NCBI RefSeq assembly: GCF_000337835.1
Contig: NZ_AOLM01000027.1
Location: 62,001-126,000 of the forward strand
Length of the DNA: 64,000 bases
From: Haloferax sulfurifontis ATCC BAA-897
GTDB lineage: Archaea > Halobacteriota > Halobacteria > Halobacteriales > Haloferacaceae
Reading direction: 5' to 3'
Every line of letters begins with the position of its first letter. The stretch's first letter is position 1. A program made the translations under genes and the position numbers. Shown in pieces: positions 8,923-16,146 of this stretch. Below the pieces are notes generated by a model, which was not told the DNA's origin, searched no databases, and saw only the letters and a program-made list of their open reading frames with translations.

Positions 8923-9942
8923 ATGAGTGAATGGTCAGGCGAGCGTGTCCTCGTTACTGGCGGCGCATCGTTTATTGGAAGCCATCTCGTCGAAGATTTA
9001 GTTGAACACGGTGCAGACGTTCGTGTTGCAGACGACCTCTCCAGTGGTGAACCGGTCAATCTTGAAGCCGTCCAGGACGATATCGAACTGGTCGAAGGCA
9101 ACCTCAAACACTATGGGTTCGCTGACAAAGTGACAAAGAATATCGATACAGTATTCCACCTCGCTGCGGACCACGGCGGTCGGGGTTACATTTCGAACTA
9201 TCCAGCGAACTGTGCCAGTAATATGGCACTTGACAATATCGTCTATGAAGCCGCGGCTAAGAATGGTGTCGAGCGGATCACGTTCGCGTCCAGTGCATGT
9301 ACCTATCCGACCGACATCCAGCAAGAGCGCCAACGCCTTAGTGAAGATATGGTTAGCTTCGAGGAGCGCGGCGGTGCGTACGCCGACGAGGTATATGGTT
9401 GGGCCAAACTGATGGGCGAGCGATCGCTTCAGGCCTACCACGAACAGTACGACATCGACGCGAGTTCAGTCCGAATCTTCACGGCATACGGCCCCCGTGA
9501 AAACGAGACACACGCGATTGTTGCGTTCATGGCCAAGGCTTACGCCGAACAGGATCCGTTCCCCATCTGGGGTGACGGCGAACAGACACGAAACTTCACG
9601 TACGTTAAGGACATCACCAAGGCACTCCGTCTTGCTTCGGAGAATATTACGGACGGTACTGCGGTCAACGCCGGTATCAGCCGCTACGTGACGATGAATG
9701 AGGCGGTCGAAATCATCTTCGACTATCTCGGCTGGGAACCTGACGAGATCGACTATCTTACTGATAAGCCCCAGGGCGTCCGTCACCGCGCCGCCGACAC
9801 CTCACGGGCTGAGGAACTTCTCGGGTGGGAACCAGAGTATACTGTCGAAGAAGGAATAAAAAACACGCTTGACTGGTACGTCGAAGCCCGCGACAAGGAG
9901 TACGTGAAAGAAAACCTCGAGATGTTACTCCACGAACGCTAA
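8923..9942 (+). CDS. NAD-dependent sugar epimerase/dehydratase (extended SDR)
   Basis: A 339-residue extended short-chain dehydrogenase. The Rossmann glycine motif is VLVTGGASFIGSHL (9-22), and the catalytic pair Tyr-x3-Lys is Y158-GWA-K162 preceded by FASSACTYPT (121-130). FTYVKDITKAL and the C-terminal LGWEPEYTVEEGI are typical of nucleotide-sugar 4-epimerases and GDP-mannose-3,5-epimerase-like enzymes. It would supply an activated sugar for the neighbouring glycosyltransferases. A Ser replaces the usual Gly in GGA-x-F. The gene is GC-rich, unlike the AT-rich gene about 77 bases upstream, so the two have different histories. Substrate not determined. Confidence 0.88.
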   Translation: MSEWSGERVLVTGGASFIGSHLVEDLVEHGADVRVADDLSSGEPVNLEAVQDDIELVEGNLKHYGFADKVTKNIDTVFHLAADHGGRGYISNYPANCASNMALDNIVYEAAAKNGVERITFASSACTYPTDIQQERQRLSEDMVSFEERGGAYADEVYGWAKLMGERSLQAYHEQYDIDASSVRIFTAYGPRENETHAIVAFMAKAYAEQDPFPIWGDGEQTRNFTYVKDITKALRLASENITDGTAVNAGISRYVTMNEAVEIIFDYLGWEPDEIDYLTDKPQGVRHRAADTSRAEELLGWEPEYTVEEGIKNTLDWYVEARDKEYVKENLEMLLHER

Positions 9943-10347
9943 CCCAGGATACCTCCACTTTTAACGGGGTGACAATGAACGCTAGTCGTGGGAGATTTCT
10001 TTAATGACGTTTTGGTAAAGCGTATCCGCGCTTCTCAACTCCGCCAGTCGTTGATACCACATCGTTTGATGAATTGACTGAGCTTCATGCGCTGGATCTC
10101 CCTGCAGTTCCTTGTCAGTCGAAGCGAAAAGAACGGGGGGTCCATCTCCATCACGTGTCCGTCGGCCCTGCTGGTCGCTATGTGGGCCGTTTGTACTCGC
10201 AGAGATTAAGTACACGGTCATTGCGTACGACCTCTATCTGGACGAATCGATGTAACTAGGCTGGTAGAATAGCGGGTACAAAACGCCCGTGACGCCTTCG
10301 AGAACACTTTAGGGCTCTGATGAATCGCCATACAGCGGTTGATTTGG
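9943..10347. other. Gap without a supported gene
   Basis: Several short frames are open on both strands, the longest being 79 codons on the minus strand (MTVYLISASTNGPHSDQQGR...), but none has a recognisable motif or a convincing start signal. GGGCTCTGATGAATCGC near 10313 may be the outer end of the adjacent transposase remnant. Confidence 0.35.
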
Positions 10348-11060
10348 CTATGTTGCGGCACGCTTGATGTTATGAACGACACACTTCAAGACGAGTTCAC
10401 GAAGTTCTCGGTACCACGTTCGAGCACGCACGGCGTCGCCGTGCGTACGCTTGATTGACGAGAAGACGGTCTCACACATCGATCTTTGGCGGTATCGAGG
10501 CCTATCGATCCGCGCGTTATGCGCGTGGTCGATGGGCCGGAAGACCCGATGTTTAATCAGCGGTCTCACGCCTTTTTCCCGTAGTTTTTCGCGTAACCGC
10601 ATCCAGTCGTAACCTTTGTCGGCGGCGAGGCTGTGCAGGTCGCCTGCGTTGTGGCAGGCGACCTGCCAGCCGAGTTGTGTGTCGTGGGTTTTCTCGGTCG
10701 TACAATGAACGTCGAGAACAGCTTGCGTTTGAGTATCGACGAGAGCCGTGGCTTTGAGTGTCTGAACGCGGTAGTTCGTGCGGCGGCAGTAATGCTTGCT
10801 AGCGTTTTCGCGGTCGAGAAAGGTGGCATCAATGGCGGCGTGACCCGAAAGTCGTGCAGCTCCGACGAGAGTCGGAGCAGCACTCGCCAGACCTTCATCT
10901 GAAACCTATCAAATGCCTTAACGAGCGTTGAGTGATCTGGGAGATCGCCCTCAGAGAGGGCGATCTCCCCACAAATATGCGGCATTTCGCTCAGCAGATC
11001 GAGGGCGTTGCGGTACGACTCATCGTACGGTCCCACTCGTCCGGACCCACTCACTCGGTT
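10348..11060 (-). pseudogene. Frameshifted, 5'-truncated IS5-family transposase
   Basis: The minus strand first reads ESYRNALDLLSEMPHI...DLPDHSTLVKAFDRF and KVWRVLLRLSSELHD, then after a one-base frameshift near 10850 continues SGHAAIDATFLDRENASKHY..., LAADKGYDWMRLREKLREKG and RQRSMCETVFSSIKRTHG. Together these cover most of a DDE transposase of the haloarchaeal IS5 group: AIDATF holds the first catalytic Asp, AADKGYD the second, and the Glu of SMCETV the third. About 60 N-terminal residues are missing; the break falls in the start region of the membrane-protein gene at 11134, so insertion or deletion has joined the two. Non-functional. Confidence 0.8.
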
Positions 11061-11133
11061 CATGGCCGCCTGCCAGGGTGCTGGTATTGCCTCCATCGCG
11101 TGTCCAACAGTCGGGAGCGCGTCAATCCTCGCC

Positions 11134-11469
11134 GTGAGTGCCGTCACCCACTGGACGCCGGGTGAGCTACTGCGGTGGGGTGGCCAAACCCTATTGTTGC
11201 TGTTCGTGTGTGCAATCGCCGTCGGCTTCGTCGCAGGGTCGTACTGGCCGGTGGTCGATGGCCTCCCACAGAAACGCGAACACGAACTGTACTGGGTTCG
11301 AAAGCGATTCACGATGTGTCTCTTTGGCGGCCTCGGGTGTTACGGCGTATGCTCGCTTATGTTCGTCGTGACGGTTACAGATCTCCTACAGAATATGGTC
11401 TGCCTTGGCGCGGCGATTTTCGTGTGTACCTATTTGTACGCGTACTCCACGGACCGTGGGGTGAGGTGA
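11134..11469 (+). CDS. Small membrane protein, possibly 5'-truncated
   Basis: From a GTG at 11134 this gives about 111 residues, with one strong segment (QTLLLLFVCAIAVGFVAGSYW), then a basic loop (KREHELYWVRKRF) and two more hydrophobic segments (CLFGGLGCYGVCSLMFVVTV and VCLGAAIFVCTYLYAYS). The three-segment layout looks like a real membrane protein, but I do not recognise the family. The frame stays open upstream into the transposase remnant, so the true start may have been lost by that event. No promoter stands out. Confidence 0.45.
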   Translation: MSAVTHWTPGELLRWGGQTLLLLFVCAIAVGFVAGSYWPVVDGLPQKREHELYWVRKRFTMCLFGGLGCYGVCSLMFVVTVTDLLQNMVCLGAAIFVCTYLYAYSTDRGVR

Positions 11470-11588
11470 GCAGCTGAAGCCACGGGCCAAGACACCACAG
11501 CGAATCGAACGATCGGGACGCCCAGCTTCTGACCGTCTGAATCGCTCAAGTAAATTCGAAACCCCCGGCCGAAACACGAACGCTTCCG

Positions 11589-12506
11589 TCAGTCGAGATA
11601 CGGCTGACAAACCCGCTCGACACCCTCTTCGAACGAAACCTCGGGCTCCCAGCCGGTCGCCTCGTGCATCTTCGAGTAGTCGGCTTTCGTGTCGTGGACG
11701 TACACCTCGAACGGATTCTCGACGTAGACGGGCTCGACGTCCGTCCCCAGTACCTCATTAATCATCTCGACCATCTCGTTGAACGAGTAGCTCTCGGCAG
11801 TCCCGAGGTTGTAGATGCCCTGCAACCGCTCGTCGGCGGCGAGTTCGATGCCGCGGACGATATCGTCGACGTGGGTGAAGTCACGCGTTTGGGACCCATC
11901 GCCGAACAGTTCGGGCGACTCGCCGTTCGCGATCTTGTCGGCGAACTGCGCGACTGTATTCGCGAACTCGCCTTTGTGTTCTTCCGCGCCGCCGAAGCCC
12001 TGATACACAGAGAAGAAACGCATCCCAGCCAGTTGCATATCGTAGTGGTGGTGGAAGTACTCCGCGTAGCGCTCCCGCGCCAGTTTCGACGCCTCGTACC
12101 CCGTCCGGGATTCGACGGGCATGTCTTCCGGCGAGGGCTCAGTCCGCGACCCGTAAATCGACGACGTCGTCGCGTACACGACGGTATCACAGCCGTCCTT
12201 GCGGGCCTGTTCGACCGTGTTGACGAAGCCTTCGATGTTGACTCGCGCGCCCTTCGTCGGGTTCTCTTCGTGCATCTTGTACGACGACAGCGCCGCGAGG
12301 TGGAACACCACGTCGACGCCCTCGGTCGGGAGGTCGTCGTCGAGTACACTCATATCGTGGAACTCGACCGCGTCGTCGAGGTTGTCGGGCGTCCCGAGAT
12401 AGAGGTCGTCGAGTGCGATTACGTCGTTATCTTCCGCAAGATGATTCGCGAGATTCGAGCCGATGAATCCGGCACCGCCAGTAACGAGGACTCGTTTGCC
12501 GTCCAT
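11589..12506 (-). CDS. NAD-dependent sugar epimerase (UDP-glucose 4-epimerase-like)
   Basis: A 305-residue extended SDR. The Rossmann motif is VLVTGGAGFIGSNL (6-19), and the catalytic residues are in YATTSSIYGS (111-120) and Y137-EAS-K141. The DFTHVDDIVRGIELA and GWEPEVSFEEGVERV segments match GalE/WbpP-like epimerases. It would make a sugar nucleotide for surface glycans. It is GC-rich with haloarchaeal codon use and lies at the right edge of the glycan island, convergent with the small membrane protein. A decayed copy of its last codons is found at 50287-50333. Confidence 0.9.
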   Translation of the reverse strand: MDGKRVLVTGGAGFIGSNLANHLAEDNDVIALDDLYLGTPDNLDDAVEFHDMSVLDDDLPTEGVDVVFHLAALSSYKMHEENPTKGARVNIEGFVNTVEQARKDGCDTVVYATTSSIYGSRTEPSPEDMPVESRTGYEASKLARERYAEYFHHHYDMQLAGMRFFSVYQGFGGAEEHKGEFANTVAQFADKIANGESPELFGDGSQTRDFTHVDDIVRGIELAADERLQGIYNLGTAESYSFNEMVEMINEVLGTDVEPVYVENPFEVYVHDTKADYSKMHEATGWEPEVSFEEGVERVCQPYLD

Positions 12507-13273
12507 GTGTCGAAGCTCTCACCGAGTGACAAGAACCTATCGTCAACGTGGAGTGAAGTTGGGGCGGGTTCTCTTGTACTCTTCAGAAAGGAACTCGGCT
12601 GGTTACCCACCTCTCAGACCGAGTGATAGAATGGTGTATGAAGCGTTGTAACGCCCATCATCAGCAGAGACCAAACACGGATGTATCCACAATCGCTGTC
12701 GTACCAGCATACCACCATCCAGAAGCTTCGCCGTTCACAGCGAGAAGGTGTCATGTCGGTCTCAAAAGATAAATCAGAGAACACCGAGAACTCACGAGTG
12801 GGTATCACAGCCGTACAACTGCCACATTAACCACTCCCGATTAGTATCTCCTGTGGAACTTCGAGAGAAAGTATTGTAGAGTATGTGTTTTCTTCTTCGT
12901 TAAAGATATAAAAGAGAGCCGTCTGAAAAAGTAACAACTAGTTCGATAGTATTTCCACAGGTGGATGACTGCAATATCTGGACTAGAGGTTGTAGTAACA
13001 CAGAACAGTACCATATAGTGTTTTAAACCCCCTGATTCGGGCGATGAGAAATACACTAGCCAATGTGTCGCGCATTAGTCTTTGTAGGTAATCTCTATTA
13101 GCCCAAAATGGCTATACTGGCAGGAAAAGCAGTATAAGCGGTTCTTGATGTCTCACTACCAATCAGTGACACACTCGTTTCGAGAGATACCCAGAAATCA
13201 CATCCAAGCAGAATATCCAAGAAAGCAGTAGCTATATGATAGAATATATTTTTGAAATAGTGTTTTAGTATTA
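12507..13273. other. Long non-coding gap, AT-rich in its right half
   Basis: I see no gene in this 770-base stretch. GGTATCACAGCCGTACAACT (from about 12799) is repeated with few changes near 50640, upstream of the epimerase remnant there. From about 12840 on the sequence is AT-rich and may hold promoters or an element boundary. Confidence 0.4.
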
Positions 13274-13474
13274 TTACAACACTCTACAGTAACAGTCGTG
13301 AATCTGAATCCGCTCTGGAAGAACCACCGTGCCACACGCAGGACACGCCACGAGCGTCGTCGGCAACTCCTGGCAGGACTCCAACGCAGCGTGCAGATGT
13401 GCCTGTACGTCGGGTTCGGTCGTTCGCGTCAGTGCTTGAGCGAGGTGCATTCGCAACTCTTCGTGGGCACTCAT
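13274..13474 (-). CDS. Small zinc-ribbon protein
   Basis: A 66-residue protein with an amphipathic helical N-terminal half (HEELRMHLAQALTRTTEPDV) and a C-terminal metal-binding motif CPACGTVVLPERIQIHDCYC: a Cys-x2-Cys pair and a Cys-x-Cys pair about 15 residues apart, which is what a zinc ribbon needs. Haloarchaea encode many one-domain zinc-finger microproteins; this looks like one, of unknown role. Its ATG overlaps the stop of the upstream gene (ATGA), so it is translated as part of a two-gene unit. Confidence 0.65.
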   Translation of the reverse strand: MSAHEELRMHLAQALTRTTEPDVQAHLHAALESCQELPTTLVACPACGTVVLPERIQIHDCYCRVL

Positions 13475-13779
13475 ACGCGAGGGGTCTCCTTCCGCTCAGA
13501 ATCCACTCGAAGCCCGAGGGGTGCAAGCTGGCCCATCGAGGCCCACCCACGTTTCTGGGAGACGAACGCCTTCCACTCAGTGAGGGGCCGGCCATCAAGC
13601 GTCTGGTAGTGATCGAGAGTTCGACCGTCAAAAACGACGACGGCGTCGGCCCGGCGGTAGTAGTGATGTGTACAGCCCTCAGTGTCGATACCAAGGGTAA
13701 ACGAGCGTGCGAGGGCGTTGATAAGGTGGTCGGCTAGCGATACGGTACGCTCTTGTGTCGCGGTGTGCGTAGTTGACAT
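13471..13779 (-). CDS. Conserved-looking hypothetical protein
   Basis: About 102 residues from the ATG at 13779 (STTHTATQERTVSLADHLIN...). An in-frame start 48 bases upstream would add a less plausible leader. The sequence has no membrane segment; its core (DAVVVFDGRTLDHYQTLDGR, then PLTEWKAFVSQKRGW) looks like a compact domain with many aromatic residues. I do not recognise the family. It is directly coupled to the zinc-ribbon gene downstream by a 4-base overlap, so the two products probably act together. The context of small regulators and toxin-antitoxin genes suggests an accessory element. Confidence 0.6.
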   Translation of the reverse strand: MSTTHTATQERTVSLADHLINALARSFTLGIDTEGCTHHYYRRADAVVVFDGRTLDHYQTLDGRPLTEWKAFVSQKRGWASMGQLAPLGLRVDSERKETPRV

Positions 13780-13968
13780 TGGCTTTCTTGCTCCAATCGA
13801 GAAGCCACCGGTCACGTGTTCTAGCACGTGGCCTTTCTACGAAAGGCGAATACAGTACTTCTCAGTTCTAACTACGTTCTTCGATCACTTAATACTATGC
13901 ATAATGCCCGGTCAAATTGCATATTAGTAATGCCATTCTTTATAGCATATAGTGGTCTAGTAGCAACT

Positions 13969-14205
13969 ATGAGCGCCTCAGATCTCACTGGGACGGATAA
14001 AGCAATTCTCGACGTGCTCAAGCGAGGACGCGATGGGGATAGTCCGTGGGGAATTGCGACCAAAGGCTATCTCGTCGACGAGACTGGGTACTCACGAAAT
14101 AGTGTGTATAATCGCCTCGAAGTGCTCGAAGCTCGTGGCTATGTGAAACTCATTCATGAGCCTACGCGACTCTTCGAATTCGTGAGTGATCCGCGAGAAG
14201 AGTGA
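13969..14205 (+). CDS. Small winged-helix transcriptional regulator
   Basis: 78 residues from the ATG MSASDLTGTDKAILDVLKRG. The helix-turn-helix is formed by GYLVDETGYSRNSVYNRLEV and the wing by RGYVKLIHEPTRLFEFV. It resembles haloarchaeal single-domain wHTH regulators found on plasmids and proviruses. TTCTTTATAGCATATAG (about 13936-13952) is a good TATA box for a short leader. It is convergent with the PhiH1-type repressor gene, 14 bases apart. DNA target unknown. Confidence 0.72.
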   Translation: MSASDLTGTDKAILDVLKRGRDGDSPWGIATKGYLVDETGYSRNSVYNRLEVLEARGYVKLIHEPTRLFEFVSDPREE

Positions 14206-14219
14206 GAAGAGATCAGTTA

Positions 14220-14468
14220 CTACAGCTCGGATGCGTCGACATCCCCAGATAGATAGCCACGTCCGATTTCGCTAATCTCGTATTTCCCTCTTTCAACCCT
14301 GTCTACAAGCCCCTTCTCTGCGAACTCCGACAACCGATTATTCACGTGGGTTCGAGTGAATCCAGCATTAAACGCGATGATGCTGGGTGAGAGTACAAGA
14401 CTTGAGTCGCCCAGTATCTCAAGAATCTGGTCGTCAGTCGGCTTCATCCATTCCCCCCGTTTGCGCAT
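14220..14468 (-). CDS. PhiH1-repressor-like winged-helix protein
   Basis: An 82-residue protein starting MRKRGEWMKPTDDQILEILG, the characteristic opening of haloarchaeal PhiH1-type repressors (W-M...D--ILE-L). Its recognition helix is NAGFTRTHVNNRLSEFAEKG and the wing VDRVERGKYEISEIGRGYL. Family members regulate viral and plasmid genes. It reads divergently from the coiled-coil gene at 14739; the gap between them holds a perfect palindrome at 14539-14558, a natural operator candidate. I kept the first Met because the family's N-terminus includes the RKRGEWM residues. Confidence 0.8.
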   Translation of the reverse strand: MRKRGEWMKPTDDQILEILGDSSLVLSPSIIAFNAGFTRTHVNNRLSEFAEKGLVDRVERGKYEISEIGRGYLSGDVDASEL

Positions 14469-14538
14469 ACGGAATCAATCAACACGATAGTGTTAACCGA
14501 ACCGATGTATAACACAATATACACTAATAGACATTATT

Positions 14539-14558
14539 TGTTTACTTATTAGTAAACA
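14539..14558. promoter_or_regulatory. Perfect palindrome, operator candidate
   Basis: TGTTTACT-TATT-AGTAAACA: 8-bp perfect arms with a 4-base spacer, in an AT-rich gap between the divergent repressor and coiled-coil genes. It lies about 70 bases upstream of the repressor start. Binding by the adjacent wHTH protein is inferred from position only. Confidence 0.55.
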
Positions 14559-14738
14559 GATTGAAGTGGATAGATTTCGTGGAGTGATCTAACGACTCAT
14601 CGGATTTCCAAGTCCTCTCAGAAAGGACCCGTGTTAGAGCACGGATCCGGTGCGGTCTAATCCCAACCGCATGTCTCCGAACACACTACCCACGCAAAAA
14701 GGTCTCGTCGCACAGCCACCCCGTACGGAGGGCCACGA

Positions 14739-15383
14739 ATGACCTCCATCGAGGACCTCGCCGCCCGGATCGACGAACTCGAAGATCGCGTCGACGAACT
14801 CGAAACCGACACCCAACAACTCGAAGAGACGGTCGACGCCCAAGCACAGACAATCGCGTCCCAACGCGAGGAACTCTCCCAATACAACACTCACACTCAA
14901 GATCTCGAAGCCAAACTCGACGCGGCATCGGACCACCGTAAGCATCTCCAACAGCGCCTCTACGCCGTCGGATCATCGGACACCCCCACCGACGAATCCA
15001 CCACCCCAACCTCCCCACTCCAACAACTCATCCAGCTCCCCTCGAAGGCGCTGTCGAAACTCACCGCCAACCAAGAACGCGCTCGCTTCATCGCAAAGGA
15101 CATCAGAGAGTACGCCACGAACGTCCCCGCAGGCTTCGCACTCGATTCGAGTACCATCAGAACCGTCCTCCACGCAAAGGAAGGCCGAACACCCCATACC
15201 CAAACCGTCACTCGCGTGATGGACTTTCTGGATGACCTCGGCAAAGAAGGCGTGAAAATCGTAAAACGCCGCGGGACGAAACGCGTCATCTTCTCTGAAC
15301 ATGCCGTCTCAGAACTCGCAGAGACGTCACCTGCGTCCGCGGGTGGGAGTGGGATCACAGATGTTGTGATGGGGTGGCGCTAG
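14739..15383 (+). CDS. Coiled-coil plus winged-helix plasmid-type DNA-binding protein
   Basis: 214 residues. The first 75 are a heptad-patterned coiled coil (RIDELEDRVDELETDTQQLE...). After a Thr/Pro-rich linker, the C-terminal half (AKDIREYATNVPAGFALDSS, then TIRTVLHAKEGRTPHTQTVT and RVMDFLDDLGKEG) has the helix spacing of a winged-helix DNA-binding domain. Proteins of this design are common on haloarchaeal plasmids, where the function is mostly unassigned; a role in segregation or regulation is possible. GC content is high. It follows the palindrome-containing gap next to a PhiH1-type repressor, which may control it. Confidence 0.75.
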   Translation: MTSIEDLAARIDELEDRVDELETDTQQLEETVDAQAQTIASQREELSQYNTHTQDLEAKLDAASDHRKHLQQRLYAVGSSDTPTDESTTPTSPLQQLIQLPSKALSKLTANQERARFIAKDIREYATNVPAGFALDSSTIRTVLHAKEGRTPHTQTVTRVMDFLDDLGKEGVKIVKRRGTKRVIFSEHAVSELAETSPASAGGSGITDVVMGWR

Positions 15384-15790
15384 CGACCGTGTGATCAACG
15401 GTCGATAATCGGACGCACGCCACAGGTCGTCGACACCCACCGCGGGTACAGACGCTCGTTCTAGCAGCGGCACTGGAGAAAGCTCCTCTGTGAACAACGG
15501 TAGTGTGGGTGAGTAAAACGAGTTTGTGGTGGAGAGTCCATCGAGACAAATCACAACAGGTGTGATTAGCTGAATTGAGGCGCTAAGCCTCCTTCCTCAA
15601 CGAGCGGCCGAAGGGAGCGAGTAGGGTAGGGTAGTTCACTAGGCTCTGTTGAATGCCGTAGAACCCGACAGAACCTGTGTGACGCAGACAGAGGGTGAGT
15701 TCAGCAGACAGATGTCAGTCTTGATGTGACTGGTGGAACGAGTTCTCAGACAGAGAAAGCGATTTACACGCACATCTGCAATTACCGATA
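15384..15790. other. Gap with a lone IS6-type end
   Basis: No gene is visible. GGCTCTGTTGAATGCC (from about 15643) resembles the outer end of the IS6-type MITE at 37954 (GGCTCTGTTGAAATCC), but no matching opposite end is found nearby, so it is a solo or decayed end. GGGTAGGGTAGTTCACTAG just before it is also nearly repeated at about 50220. Confidence 0.4.
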
Positions 15791-15943
15791 ATGGGTAGCT
15801 ACGCAATACCACCGAATTGGACTGATGAGTCGTCGGACGACGACCAACCTCGGCCACGACTCGGAGATCTGCTTTCGGGCCGACTTGCGGACGTAGACGT
15901 TGACTCGGTCGAAGCAGTACGTGATGAACGAAAGCGAGAATGA
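15791..15943 (+). CDS. VapB-like antitoxin (small)
   Basis: A 50-residue acidic protein, MGSYAIPPNWTDESSDDDQP...RDERKRE. Its C-terminal half is helical and charged, as in haloarchaeal antitoxins that accompany PIN toxins. Its stop overlaps the ATG of the PIN-domain frame (ATGA at 15940-15943), the classical toxin-antitoxin layout. The DNA-binding domain is not clear at this length, so the identification depends mainly on the partner. Since the toxin is broken, it is now an orphan. Confidence 0.6.
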   Translation: MGSYAIPPNWTDESSDDDQPRPRLGDLLSGRLADVDVDSVEAVRDERKRE

Positions 15944-16146
15944 AGGTCTTCGTCGATACAAACGTCTTCATCGCTAGTTTGACTGATGAACCTGGTCGCG
16001 GTGAGATTGCGACACAGTTACTCAACGAAGACCACGAGTTCTGAACCTCTATTCTAAATCTCATGGAGATTCGGTCAGTGATGACGAAGAAAAAGCGCGT
16101 TGAGCAAGACCGAGTCGAGGCGGTGTTATGGAAGTTACAAGGCTAA
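15940..16146 (+). pseudogene. Broken VapC (PIN-domain) toxin gene
   Basis: The frame begins MKVFVDTNVFIASLTDEPGR, the PIN-domain signature with the first metal-binding Asp (VDTN), and continues LLNEDHEF, an in-frame TGA (16042-16044), TSILNLMEIRSVMTKKKRVE, including the conserved Glu of MEIRS. It then stops at a TAA at the left end of the IS1341-type element. PIN toxins are usually about 130 residues, so about half is missing as well as the internal stop. VapC toxins cleave RNA; this one cannot be functional. Confidence 0.8.

Noticed and set aside
9982-10221. A 79-codon minus-strand frame after the first epimerase gene.
   Set aside because: No motif, no promoter, adjacent to a decayed transposase; insufficient evidence for a gene.
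11134-11312. N-terminal 80 codons of the minus-strand frame that contains the IS5-type transposase remnant.
   Set aside because: They are antisense to the small membrane protein and bear no similarity to transposases; the real remnant begins near 11060.
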